This document shows positions 33,933 through 45,692 of a stretch of DNA of 64,000 nt, in pieces. The DNA comes from Pictodentalium vernedei (lineage: Eukaryota > Mollusca > Scaphopoda > Dentaliida > Dentaliidae). Positions within the stretch are counted from its first letter, which is position 1; every line of letters begins with the position of its first letter. The translations under genes were made by a program, and so were the position numbers. Location of the stretch: NCBI GenBank assembly GCA_031216915.1, contig CM062289.1:247505187-247569186 (forward strand), given 5' to 3'. The notes under the pieces are model-generated. The model was given only the letters and a program-made list of their open reading frames with translations. It made no database searches and was not told the origin of the DNA.

Positions 33933-36900
33933 CCCTTTGCCCAACATAATGATCAAAACCGGTCAGCACTATTCTAAACAAGAGGCCCCAAGGGGCCTGA
34001 GGACGATCACCAGACATGGTAGCCTAAATATCAACCCAGAGAATTGATTTCAACAAGCTGCATCTGCTCCTTCTAAGAAAAGCTTATACCAAATATCCAA
34101 AGATTCTGACCAGTGGATGGATCTAAAAAAAAAAGATTTTTAAAGAATATTCCTCATACTGAACTAAGTTATAATTCGGGCTCCCACAGGGAGCCCATAT
34201 ATGAATCCAGGGACTTGGCTTTAACAAACTTGAATCTAACCCCCCTTAAGGATGCTGCACACCAAATATCAAAACATTCCGACTGCTGGATCTGAAGAAG
34301 AAGATTTTTAAAGAAAATTCCTCATTTTGAACTCAGTTACAATTCAAGCTCCCACAGTGAGTCCAAATATAGACCTAGGGACATGACTTGAACAAACTTG
34401 AATCTCACCCCCCTAAGGATGCTGCTTATCAAATATCAAAACATTCCAACTGCTGGATCTGAATAAGATTTTTAAAGAAAATTCCTCATTTTGAACTAAG
34501 TTATAATTCGGGCTACCACAGTGAGCCCAAATATGAACCCAGGGACTTGGCTTGAACAAACTTGAATCTCACCCCCCTAAGCATGGTGCATACCCAATAC
34601 CAAAAGATTCTGCCCGCTGGATCTTGAGAAGAAGATTTTTAAAGAAAATTCCTCATTTTGAACTAAGTTATAATTCGGGCTACCACAGTGAGCCCAAATA
34701 TGAACCCAGGGACTTGGCTTGAACAAACTTGAATCTCACCCCCTAAGCATGGTGCATACCCAATATCAAAAGATTCTGCCTGCTGGATCTTGAGAAGAAG
34801 ATTTTCAAAGAAATTTGCCTGAAATGCACTAAGTTCGAATTTGAGCTTCAAAAGTGAGACCAAGTATGAATCTAGGGAGCCGATTTGAACAAACTTGAAT
34901 CAGATCCACCCACAATGTTGCATACGAAATATCAAAAGATTCTGCCTGCTGAATCTGGAGAAGAAGAATTTTTTAAGAAATTTGCCTGGAATGCACTAAG
35001 TTCGAATTCGGGCTTCTATAGTGAGCCCAAATATGAATCCAGGGAGCCGATTTGAACAAACTTGAATCAGATCCACCCCACAATGTTGCATACCAAATAT
35101 CAAGAGATTCTGCCTGCTGAATCTGGAGAAAAAGATTTTTTACGAAATTTGCCTGAAATGCACTAAGATCGAATTCGGGCTTCTATAGTGAGCCCAAATA
35201 TGAATCCAGGGGGCCGATTTGAACAAACTTGAATCAGATCCACCCCACAATGTTGCATACCAAATATCAAAACATTCTGCCTGCTGGATCTGGAGAAGAA
35301 GATTTTTTAAGAAATTTGCCTGAAATGTACTAAGTTCGAATTCTAGCTTCTATAGTGAGCCCAAATATGAATCCAGGGGCCGATTTGAACAAACTTGAAT
35401 CAGATCCACCCCTCAATGTTGCATACCAAATATCAAAATATTCTGCCTGCTGGATCTGGAGAAGAAGATTTTTTAAGAAATTTGCCTGAAATGCACTAAG
35501 TTCGAATTCGAGCTTCTATACTGAGCCCAAATATAAACCCAGGGGGGCCGATTTGAACAAACTTGAATCAGATCCACCCCACAATGTTGCATACCAAATA
35601 TTAAAAGATTCTGCCTGTTGGACCTGGAGAAGAAGATTTTTTTACGAAATTTACATGAAATGCACTAAGTTCAAATTCGGGCTTCTATAGTGAGCCGAAA
35701 TATGAATCCAGGGGGCCGATTTGAACAAACTTGAATCAGATCTACCCCACAATGTTGCATACCAAATATCAAAAGATTCTGTCTGCTGGATCTGGAGAAG
35801 GAGATTTTATATGAAATTTGCCTGAAATGCACTAAGTTCGAAATCAGGCTCCTATACTGAGCCCAAATATGAACCCAGGGGGCCGATTTGAACAAACTTG
35901 AATCAGATCCACCCCACAATGTAGCATACCAAATATCAAAAGATTCTGCCTGCTGGATCTGGAGAAGAAGATTTTTTAAGAAATTTGCCTGAAATGCACT
36001 AAGTTCGAAATCAGGCTCCTATACTGAGCCCAAATATGAACCCAGGGGGCCGATTTGAACAAACTTGAATCAGATCCACCCTACAATGCTGCATACCAAA
36101 TATCAAAAGATTCTGCCTGCTGGATCTGGAGAAGAAGATTTTTTAAGAAATTTGCCTGAAATGCACTAAGTTCGAAATCAGGCTCCTATACTGAGCCCAA
36201 ATATGAACCCAGGGGGCCGATTTGAACAAACTTGAATCAGATCCACCCTACAATGCTGCATACCAAATATCAAAAGATTCTGCCTGCTGGATCTGGAGAA
36301 GAAGATTTTTTAATCTTTTTCCCATTGCCTACAAAGTACCTTGTGATCAAACCGATAGGGATTTTAACCGTTCTATTCTACTGGATAAAAGTAAGCTGTA
36401 TACAAAATAAGAATTCTCTGTGCCGTGTAGTTTTGGAGATATGGCAGTTTTAAGGTTTTTCCTATTTTTAGCCTCCGAGGTTTCCACGGGACAATGAGAA
36501 AAATTTTTTTTTGCATCAATCAACTACTTATGACCCATTATCATCTCATATCAAATTTGGTTCAAATCGACCTGACGGTTCTGAAAATAGAAATTTTAGG
36601 CGTGGCCAAAATTTTTGCACCTCCCATAACAAAGGCAAATAATGCCCGACAAACTTCTCTTGAACAAACTTGATTCTCAACCTCAAAAGGACTCTGTATA
36701 CCACATATCAAGTCTTTGCTACTGGTGGTTCATTAGAAGAAGTTTTTCAAAAAATTGGGCCATTTTTTCCCCACACCTCTGCTCAATATGAGCTGAAACC
36801 TATTTTGGATAAAAATCAAAATGTCCCAAAATAACCACTACTTACATGAAATTTAATTAAAATGTGGCCAGTGGTTTAGGAGAAAGAGGCTCAAACACCA

Positions 36901-37230
36901 CCTTCACGCAGGACGACGGAGGACAGACGATGGATGACGGTCAGACGACGGACGACAGACGATGGACGACAGACAGATGACGGACGAAGAGTGATAAGAA
37001 AAGCTCACCCTGACTTTCAGTCAGGTGAGATAAAACTCGCCAATTAATTTTCAGTATTTTTTCATTTTTTGTCTCAAAAACATAGGTTATGACCCCTCGT
37101 TGGAACAAGCGCGTCGAGCGTGTTCCAATGAGGGGTGATAATCTATGTTTTTGAGACAAAAAATGAAAAAAATTAGTAATTCAAGAATTTTTTTTGCAAA
37201 TGCTGTCTTCTTTTCATGTTAGGTAGAGGG
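33933..37230. mobile_element. TTAA MITE, copy 3, split by a family B element
   Basis: Left part 33933-33975 and right part 37032-37230; TTAA flanks at 33929-33932 and 37231-37234. Joined, the parts match copy 2 across the break. Central palindrome around 37090-37135 (GACCCCTCGTTGGAACAAGC). Without the insertion the length would be about 240 bp. Confidence 0.8.
33976..37031 (+). mobile_element. Family B minisatellite element, long array
   Basis: Begins AACAAGAGGCCCCAAGGGGC. About four units of the 'cttggcttgaacaaa' subtype are followed by about nine of the 'gggggccgatttgaacaaa' subtype. The last few units (about 35800-36310) are nearly identical, so the array expanded recently. The right arm (36320-36900) matches that of 11082-12758. 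The end has a run of GACGACGGA and GACAGACGA repeats, a hairpin CTGACTTTCAGTCAGGTGAG, then ATAAAA (the usual CTAA has become ATAA). It sits inside a TTAA MITE. Confidence 0.85.
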
Positions 37231-37440
37231 TTAAACTTAATTACCTGTAAGAATGAGTGAAGCTAGTACTTCCTGGAGAACTGTCATGTCTTTCACTCAC
37301 TGTGTCAATATTTACATAATCCTGGTCATATGACAGTTTCTTGTTAACTGGAATGTTGTTGTTCTCATAACCATTACTATTTTCACCTGGGGAAAAATCA
37401 AGAGGAAACTTAAATTTATCTAGTTACACTTCTCTCTTTT

Positions 37441-37491
37441 CAAGTTTGTTTATTGGGGGATTGATGACACTTTCAACAGCCAGGGTCACAT
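37441..37491 (-). repeat. SINE tail fragment, interrupted by hAT-like element
   Basis: 'gtttattggggga...cactttcaacagcca' matches the tail of the SINE copy at 43018-43290. It appears to continue at 42518-42560 after the hAT-like insertion ('ggtcacattgtgtcagcc'). Confidence 0.5.
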
Positions 37492-38236
37492 CAGGGCTGC
37501 AAGGTATTCAATTTTCAATACCGGTATCGGTATTGAAAACAAGAAATTATAGCAAAGCTATGCAAAAAAAGGATGAAAAAAATCCAGAGCTGCGATTTTA
37601 ATCTCAAATGGAAAAGATAATCTTCCAAGTCATGTATACAGAGTGCCAGTTCAAGGTTCAGGGTGCCACTATATACTGCTAAAACTGCATTTCTCAGAAT
37701 TCCTGCTTTAAAATTTAGCCTTATAGATGAGAGTGAGACCATACCAAATGAGTAATGTTACAGTAGCCACGGAAATCCCATCCATAAAACCAGTGAACGG
37801 GACATCCATTGGGGTATTGAAAATGTGAAAACGTTGCAACTGAAAGCAGTATTTGGTATTTTTTTTAATCACTACTGATGATCGGACACGATCTGACAAT
37901 CGTCTTTCCAAAATATGACAATTTCAGATGATTTTCACTAACATTCTGCCACATAAATTAGTTTGGCACAATATATCGCTCGTTACTAGGGAGGCATGTT
38001 GGTTGCTAAGGTAACCAACTAACATCATTGCCGACTCCTTGGTTTAGATCCCTGGTGCATTATAGGTACATATATTGAATTTAGTCAAAATTTTCCTAAT
38101 AGATAGCCCATCGCTAGGGAGGCACATTGGTTGCTATGGACACCAACTGACATCACTACAGACTCTTTTTAGATCCTAAGTGTATAATGGGCCCATACAT
38201 CAGACTTGGCCAGAATTGGCCCAATAGACCATCCGT

Positions 38237-38504
38237 CAGTGGCGGCGCCAGAAATTTTTTTGTGGGGGGGCAACTAGGGGGGCAGACTCCCATGAAGGGG
38301 GGCAAATACGTAAAGGATCTTATCATTACTTTGTTATGAGGTAGTCCAAACTTGGACCCAAAGTCCGTAATATACTTTTTTGGTAGGACGTACCAAACCA
38401 AAAAATTATATCACGGACTTTGGGTCCAAGTTTCGACTAAATGTAATGGTAATTAGCGGTCCTCCATTCAAAAAATCCTGGATCCGCATCTGGTGGGTTT
38501 GTGC

Positions 38505-38541
<37 letters not shown>

Positions 38542-39157
38542 TCAAACAAAGAACAATTGTTTTTTCCAAGTGAAATAATTGAACAGTGCAAGGGAGATAA
38601 TGCCCATCTGTCATAATGCGAAATCCATGAATTTTTTTAGACAAGGGATATGGATAGACATGCCTTTGTTGGCTCATAACTTAATTATAACTTATAAGTA
38701 TCTGCATCCGAGTCTTTAAATCTCTACTGCCTGGATGTGTTCATCAGCTAGCCTGAGGCTTTGGGCTAAGTGTGTATGGGAAGTTATTGGGAATAAAAAA
38801 AGAGAGGGGTGTGTGTGTGTTGTGTTTGTGTGTGAGGGTGGATGGAAATGCATGCGAGATGGTTGGGGGGGGGGGGGGGGGGGGGGGGCAAAGCCTCTGC
38901 ATTCGAGTCTTTAAATCTCTACTTCCTGGATGTGTTCATCAGCTAGCCTGAGGCTTTGGGCTAAGTGTGTATGGGAAATTATTGGGAATAAAAAAAGAGG
39001 GGGGTGTGTGTGTGTGTGTGTGTGAGAGAGAGTGACTGAATGTGTTTGTGTGTGAGGGTGGATGGAAATGCATGCGAGATGGTTGGGGGGGGGGGGAGGG
39101 GGGCAACTGGGGGGGGGCAAAGCCTTTGTTTGGGGGGGGGGCATAGCACCGCCACTG
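38237..39157. mobile_element. hAT MITE, 0.9 kb
   Basis: Ends CAGTGGCGGCGCC and, inverted, CAGTGGCGGTGC. Flanked by CCATCCGT (38229-38236) and CCATCCAT (39158-39165), an 8-bp duplication with one change; the intact host unit elsewhere in family E reads ccatccgttgctagg. Inside, a block of about 190 bp is duplicated (38700-38890 and 38893-39112), each copy ending in long G runs. A GA microsatellite (38508-38539) and a GT run (39004-39024) are present. No coding. Confidence 0.8.
38508..38539. repeat. (GA)n microsatellite
   Basis: About sixteen GA dinucleotides inside the hAT MITE. Confidence 0.95.
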
Positions 39158-39404
39158 CCATCCATTGCTAGGGAGGCATGTTGGTTGCCAAGGAAACCAA
39201 TGGACGTCATTGCCAACTCATTGGTTTGGGTGTCTAGTGCATTATGGGTTCATATATCAATATATCAAATTTGGTCAAAATTCACCCCATTTTCGACTCC
39301 ATGGTTTAGATCCCTAGTGCATGGTTGGTCCATAGATTGAATTTGGTCAAAATTGACCCAATAGGTTGCTATGGACACCAACTGACATCACTACAGACTC
39401 CTTT

Positions 39405-39769
39405 ATTGATTTATTTATTGATGTTTAAGGTCACATATTTATGCACAATGGCTAATCATGACCGTGACAGTTTTACGGGTGGAGGAAGCCGGAGTACCCG
39501 GAAAGAACCACCGAGCAACGACGAGCAGCTGCCAGCTCCCCAACATCGTAACTCCGCACTGCAGCACAGGCAGGATTAGATTGGTTGAAGACCTGCATAC
39601 CATCGACGTGCAGTACGCCTTAGTACACGGCGTCATCGTGCCCCCCACGTGGGCAATGGAGATGAAGTGTCTTGCCCAAGGACACAACGTGGTTGCCGCA
39701 GGTGGGATTCGAACCGAGGACCTCTCGGCTTGCAGCCTGCACCTCTACCTACTGAGCCACCACGCTCCC
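39405..39769 (-). repeat. SINE, tRNA-derived head, full length
   Basis: On the minus strand from 39769: GGGAGCGTGGTGGCTCAGTA, box A TGGCTCAGTAGG, box B GGTTCGAATCC, then CACGTTGTGTCCTTGGGCAA, a body containing GTACTCCGGCTTCCTCCACC, and an AT-rich tail of CAATAAATAAATC type. A perfect 12-bp target duplication ACAGACTCCTTT flanks it (39393-39404, 39770-39781). It sits in a family E unit. The body is shared with the 5S-headed SINE at 13049-13446. SINEs depend on a LINE for movement. Confidence 0.92.
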
Positions 39770-40680
39770 ACAGACTCCTTTTAGATCCTAAGTGTATAAT
39801 GGGCCCATATATCAGACTTGGCCAGAATTGGCCCAATAGACCATCCGTTGCTAGGGAGGCATGTTGGTTGCTAGGGAAACAAACTGACATCATTACCAAC
39901 TCATTGGTTTGAATCCCTGATGCATTATGGCTCCACATATCAAATTTAGTCAAAATTGGCCCAGTAGGTCGCCCGTTGCTAGGGAGGCACGTTTGTGGAT
40001 AGGGAAACCAACTGACACCATTTTCGATTCTTTTGTTTGGATCCCTAGTGCATTGTGGATCCATGTATCAAATTTGGTTGAAATTGACCCAAGAGGCCGC
40101 CCGTTGCTAGGGAGGCACGTTGGTTGCTAGGGAAACCAACTGACATAATTTTTGACTACTTGGTTTGGATTCCTAGTTCATTATGGGTTCATATTTCAAA
40201 TTTGGTCCAATTAGCCCAATAGGTCATCCATTGCTAGGGAGGCACGTTGGTTGTTAGGGAAACAAACTGACATCATTACTGACTCCTTGGATTGAAACCC
40301 TGATGCATTATGGGTCGAGTGAAATTTAGTCAAAATTGGCCCAGTAGGTCGCCCGTTGCTAGGGAGGCATGTTGGTTGTTAGGAAAACCAACTGACACCA
40401 TTTTCGAATCTTTGGTTTGCATCCCTAGTGCATTTCGGATCCATATATCAAATTTGGACGAAATCGGCCCAAGAGGCCGCCCGTTGCTAGGGAGGCACGT
40501 TCGTTGCTAGGGAAACAAACTGACATTATTACTGACTCATTGGTTTGGACCCCTATTGCATTATGGGTTCATATATCAATTTTGGTCAAAATCGGTCCAA
40601 TAGATCGCCTGTTGCTATGGGTGTTGCGTGTTGCTAGGAACGTCACATGATGTAGTAAATTGTAAATTAGTCTGACTCCC

Positions 40681-41820
40681 AGTGTATTATGGGAGAATAT
40701 CTCAATAGCACCCCCCCCCCCCCCCCGCCCCCCCCCCCCCCCCCCCCCCTGTTACTTCCCTCAACTGATGGTTCACTCACTTTACCCAATTGGTATCCGA
40801 ATGTTGCTTTGAAAACAATTATACTGTCCCTTTTTTTTTCTTGGGAAGATTCCTCAAATTAGAGCCATTTTCGTAAAGTCTCTTCTTGGGAGTTCCTTCC
40901 GGTGAATAAAAAAAGTGTTTATAATATAAAGGACTCTCGAGTTCAGACGCCTCTGGCATATGAACGTGTGTGCCTGCGGCGTAATCGTCCTTTAAAAAAA
41001 TACCACGATATACCGGTATATCATGGACTAGTTCAGATGGTGAAAAACTCAGGCAATGTTCTGAGGAACTGAGTTCATAAACAGTCGACAACACAGGTAT
41101 ATTTTGGGTGGTTAACAATTGAATAAAATTTTCTGTACTCAGTACCTTATGCTCAGCTGAAACCAATATCTTTAAGAAAGCCTTTTTTTTACAAACGTGC
41201 ACAGCATTATTTTATTTTGATTTAAAATCACATCACAGAGACAGCTTGGACATGAAGGAAAACAATAAAGTGTCATGACTTTTCTGTTCGAAAAGAATAT
41301 ACCACAATTCATCACTGTAGCTAACTGTAGTGTTTATTTTAACTTTGTTCATGAATATTAATTAATACAGCTGTTTTATGGAGTGTGTGCATTTCGCACC
41401 CTGCATTTTCCTCTCCATTGTTTGGTTCTTCTTATGACCTATTGTATTTTCAAGTGTTGACAGATATGGTCAGTGGTGTGTTTGAGTTAGTAATTAATGT
41501 TCATGTGAGTGGCAATTATTAATGTTGGAATGGATTATTGTGCAGGCTTCCCTTTCCCTTTGTTTCTGTTTCTGTACCCTGTATGTTCGTACCTCCAAAA
41601 CTTCACCTGATGTGATGCGTGATTAGCATAGTTCTTAAAGGGTTGAGATATAAATACTAGGTTTATTTGAATTCATTATTAATTTCTGGGATAACATCTG
41701 CAAAAAAAATATTTGTAGTTACAAAAAAATAGTTAAGTTTTAGATTGCTGGTTGTCGTTTTAAAACTGGGACGAAAAGTGACAGGGACATCCAACTCACG
41801 CCTTCAATGCCATTGAACAG
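40681..41820. other. hAT interior: poly-C tract and unplaced ORF
   Basis: A tract of about 40 C (one G break) lies at 40709-40750. The minus-strand open frame 41202-40819 (127 residues, with a KKKK-rich C-terminus) has no family I recognise and may be chance. The remainder has no visible gene. Confidence 0.4.
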
Positions 41821-42048
41821 CTTATTAATATTCATAAGTTCAAAGTTCATAATGACAGTGTTGATGGAAATGTTGATCAACATGGCTTCAGGTTTTATCT
41901 GTTTTTGAGAGGAAATGAATAAATAAAACAAACACTTATTAATATTCATAAGTTCAAAGTTCATAATGACAGTGTTGATGGAAATGTTGATCAACATGGC
42001 TTCAGGTTTTATCTGTTTTTGAGAGGAAATGAATAAATAAAACAAACA
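41821..42048. repeat. Perfect 114-bp tandem duplication
   Basis: 41821-41934 and 41935-42048 appear identical by eye ('cttattaatattcataag' to 'aaataaaacaaaca'). Confidence 0.9.
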
Positions 42049-42619
42049 CTCCCTATAAAGATTTTGTGAGTAATTTTATTATCCACACAGGAAAATGTGA
42101 GATCACATACAAAAATGTGACAAAGTATTCATTCCCTAAATTTGACGAATTCCTAAAATATTAAACTTTCAGTTTCAGTTTCAAATTGCTGGTACGTGTA
42201 TACTTACGCAGCTCAAGTGTGCTGCAAACTGTGTTTTCACTGGTCGATTGAAGATTGATTGACAAGTACTTCATCACAGGAGTAGTCAGTCTGGGAGGAG
42301 TTCCAAGTAGTATATCATCTGTTTTGTATGACTGACATTTGTGGGATGACAGACATGATAGAATACATTGACTGTTTTTTCCCTTATAATATATAGACTT
42401 CAACTTCGAAAATTACATCTAACGATATACCAGTACATTTAAAACAATGCTGGTATTCATCCGGTATCATTCTCAATACTGGTAATTACCAGTTTACCGG
42501 TATACCGTGCAACCCTAGGTCACATTGTGTCAGCCACTCTATTCACACCTACCATACTATAAGTTAATAATAGCAATTACTTAAATTTAATGAGAATTTC
42601 ATTTAGAAAACATACACAT

Positions 42620-42980
42620 TTAGAGAGGGTTTACACAGCATAGATTTGGAAGCTTTTTTTCTCTACCATTTGCATAGTTTTTTCACAGCAAGCACTTTTA
42701 GAGGGGGTTCAAACAGACTTGGAAGTTTTTTTCCATACTTTTGGCATAGTTTCTCCACAACCAGCACTTTTAGAGGGGGTTCAAACAGACTTGGAAGCTT
42801 TTTTTCCATACTTTTGGCATAGTTTATCCACAACCCGCACTTTTAGTTCATACAGGTTGGGCAGCTTTGTTTCCATACCTTTTGCATAGTTTTTTCAATA
42901 CCAGAATGTATAGAGAGGGGTTCATACAGCCTTGGTAGCTTTTTTTCCATACCTTTTGCATAGTTTTTTCCATAGTCTGT
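42620..42980. repeat. About 75-bp tandem repeat, five units
   Basis: Units carry 'cacttttagagggggttca', 'acagacttggaagctt' and 'tttggcatagttt'. The middle two are nearly identical and the outer ones diverged. No transposon termini were seen. Confidence 0.8.
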
Positions 42981-43017
42981 ACTTCAAAATTTCCAAATTC
43001 TTATACTACACCATTGA

Positions 43018-43290
43018 GCTATTTGTTTATTGGGATTTAACAACACTTTCAACAGCCATGGTCATATTGTGTCGGTTAGTTTCATGGTTGAAGGAAGCTG
43101 GAGTACCAAGATAAAACCACAAAGCAATGGTGAGTAACTGTCCCACTCTCCAACTTAATAACCCAGTACAAGCAAGTTTAACATCAGATGAAGGTAAGTG
43201 TCCTGTTGTCTTGCCCTATGCCTCAGTACAAAGAGTTACCAAGCTCCCACACATGAAATCTAGATGAACTGTCTTGCCAAAAGACACATT
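43018..43290 (-). repeat. Diverged SINE body
   Basis: Shares 'gaaggaagctggagtacca', 'caaagcaatggtgagtaactg' and the 'gtttattgggatttaa' tail with the SINEs at 39405 and 13049. The head is not recognisable as tRNA or 5S. Confidence 0.65.
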
Positions 43291-43619
43291 ATCTATTGAC
43301 TAAAGTGAATTTTTTGATTTGATTGGTTGATAGATATGTGGTACAAGACCATATTCATTGAAACCCACGATACGTCGGCCCAGCCAAATTTCCCATAACC
43401 AGTGGAAGCCTCGTTCCGAAATCTTCAAATTGTCCATACATAATAATTTTTTTATACTAGTCATATGATATCGGCATAATTTCACAAAAACTCTTTTGCA
43501 CAAAAATTCCACAGAAACCTGTATGGCTCAACAATGGAAGATAAAAGATCTCATGCTGTGTGTGTTCACACATGAAATAGATTGTACTTCTAAAACGGAA
43601 AGTCAATAGATAAATTCAT

Positions 43620-43753
43620 TACCCCGTGTCTGATCACGTGGTACGGGTTTTTACCTACCCAAAACCAGCCATATCCCATTCAGCCTTCGGCCTCATGGGA
43701 TACGGCTGGCTTCGGGTAGGTAAAACCTGTACCACATGATCAGACACGGGGTA
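43620..43753. repeat. Long palindrome, about 60-bp arms
   Basis: The left arm begins TACCCCGTGTCTGATCACGT and the right arm ends with its complement. Loop about 'cagccttcggcctc', itself a small hairpin. A few mismatches. It contains a CACGTG in the left arm (CACATG in the right). Confidence 0.88.
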
Positions 43754-44261
43754 ACTTATAATGCAGATAACATGGGTCAGAACTAAACCAGCAAACTGGT
43801 ATAAATTCCCTGACCACTTTTGTGTACTGTAAGATATTTCATTAGCTGTCAGAGGTACTTAGCTTCTATCTGACTACCATGCTCTGCATAAAAATTAGAC
43901 ATGGGCAATATACCGAAAAACTAAACCAATACTGATATCATGAGTATACCGAAAAACCGAACAGAACCAACCATTTAATACCGAAACTGTCTGAATTTTC
44001 AAATTTTCCTACATTCACTATTTATAAGGCCCTGTTGAGGCCTGATAAGGCAGCCAAGACTTGACTAGAAATCAGCAGGACCTCTTAAAGATGGCATGGT
44101 CAGGACACATGCTCTGCGATTGCATTTTGAATGAGAATGGGAAACATAGTGCACTTTCCACATCCCATGTCTGTTTTTTAATTATTGCCACAATAACCTT
44201 GACTTCGTGCTCATCCTACATGAAAAATATTGTCACTTCAGTAACAACTTTTCCCATTTAG
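43754..44261. other. No gene seen
   Basis: A stretch near 43910-43980 repeats 'ataccgaaaaac' (three variants) and resembles the interior of a hAT end, but no matching partner was found. Confidence 0.4.
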
Positions 44262-45340
44262 AACCTTTTCGGAGAACCCAAATATTAACCCAGGGACCCG
44301 ATCTGAACAAAATTGAGTCTGACCCTCCTAGAAATGTTGTATACCAAATATCAAAGCATTTTGACTGGTGGATCTGAAGAAGATTTTTAAAGAAATTCCC
44401 TCATATTGCACTAAGTTAAAATTTTGGCTACCATATAGAGCCCAAATAATAACCCTGGGACCAAACAACATTTGAACAAACTTGAATCTGAATCGGACCC
44501 GAAAAGAGATGTTGTATACCAAATATGAAAGGATTGTGACCAGTGAATCTGAAGAAGATTTTTAAAGAAATTCCCTCATATTGCACCTAGTTAAAATTCA
44601 GGCCCCTATAGGGAGGCCAAATATTAACTCAGGCACTCAATTTGAACAAACTTGAATCTGATCCCCCTAGAAATTTTGTAAACCAAATATGAAAGGCTTG
44701 TATTTGGTGGATCTGAGGAAGATTTTTAAAGAAATTTCGTTATATTGCAATTAGTAAAAATTTTGGCTCCCATAAGGAGCACAAATATTAACCCAGGGAC
44801 CAAATTTGAACAAACTAGAATCTGACCCACCTAGAAATGTTGTATACCAAATATGAAACGATTCTAACTTGTGAATTTGAGGAAGATGATTTTTAAAGAA
44901 ATTCTCTCATATTATACTAAGTTAAAATTTGGTACCCATAGGAAGCCCAAATATTAACCCAAGGACTCAATTTGAACAAACTTGAATCTGACCCCCAAGC
45001 TATATTTTATACCAAATATGAAAGGATTCGGACTGGTGGATCAAAAGATTTAAAGATTACCCCCACATTGCACTAAGTTAAAATTCAGGCTTCCATAGGA
45101 AGTCCAAATATTAACCGAGGGGCATTCTTGAATCTGACCCTCATAATAATGATGTATACCAAACATTAAAAGATTCTGACTTGTGGTTTTGAAGAAGATT
45201 TTTAAAGATTATTCTCCATATTGACCTAAGCTGAAAAATTTTGGCTCCTGTGTTGAGCCCAAATATGAACAAATGGGCTTCATTTTAACAAACTCCTATC
45301 GGACCTATGGGTCTGGGCAAGTTGATTTGAAAAAAAAAAT
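44262..45340 (+). mobile_element. Family B-like array, truncated by DIRS copy 2
   Basis: About six to seven diverged units of roughly 165 bp ('cccaaatattaaccc', 'gaacaaacttgaatctga', 'gatttttaaagaa'). There is no CAAGAGGCCCC left end and no right arm; DIRS copy 2 begins at 45341, and the array is not resumed at the other DIRS side. These units are the most diverged of the family B sets here. Confidence 0.7.
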
Positions 45341-45692
45341 TAAAAATTTTATAGTAAATTTCCTTTCTTATTATACCTACCACAATTGTTTACTACAGGC
45401 TTGCACTACAGGGGAAGTCCCTAACACGGAAAATATACTCTCCACTTTGATCTTTCCCAAGGGATTTGGGAAAGAAAAGTGGTGCAAAAGCACCAAGAAA
45501 AAATAAGCCAAAACTGGGTCGAGCACACACCCAGTAGGGGACGTTCTTCTCCTAGTACAGATACATGGCTTCCGGTACCAGTGCGCAGTCAGTAACTAAT
45601 GAATCATTCTTTTGAATCCGCCAACATTGGAGTTATGTGATCAGCAGGGAGGAAGGATTCTTACACGAATAAGAAGACAGGAGGGCCTCCAT

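Larger units (their letters stand above)
37975..40680 (+). mobile_element. Family E minisatellite array
   Basis: About eleven units of roughly 122-135 bp. Each has 'cgttgctagggaggcacgtt', 'gggaaaccaactgac', 'tccctagtgcattatgg' and 'atatcaaatttggtca'. Interrupted by a hAT MITE (38237-39157) and a SINE (39405-39769). The right side ends near a long poly-C tract (40709-40750). I could not define both termini. Confidence 0.75.
37492..42517. mobile_element. hAT-like element, 5 kb, heavily nested
   Basis: An exact 8-bp duplication GGTCACAT flanks it (37484-37491 and 42518-42525). The ends are CAGGGCTGCAAGGTATTC and, inverted, TAGGGTTGCACGGTATACC. Subterminal 'accggtat' motifs occur at both ends and again near 41010. 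An 8-bp duplication with CAGGG-type ends is the hAT pattern. No hAT transposase was recognised. Most of the interior is later insertions (family E, a hAT MITE, a SINE). An open frame at 40819-41202 on the minus strand encodes 127 residues that I cannot place. Confidence 0.75.

Noticed and set aside
33976-36320. CRISPR-like array (regular repeats)
   Set aside because: The whole unit repeats, with no unique spacers, and the sequence is eukaryotic transposon DNA.
39690-39769. tRNA gene
   Set aside because: Boxes A and B are present, but the sequence does not fold as a tRNA, continues into a SINE body and has a 12-bp target duplication.
40819-41202. 127-codon minus-strand frame as a host exon
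   Set aside because: No domain, splice context or homologue that I can name. It lies inside a hAT-like element, so I left it as unplaced.
43910-43985. Second hAT element end
   Set aside because: The repeated 'ataccgaaaaac' motif is suggestive, but no inverted partner or 8-bp duplication was found.
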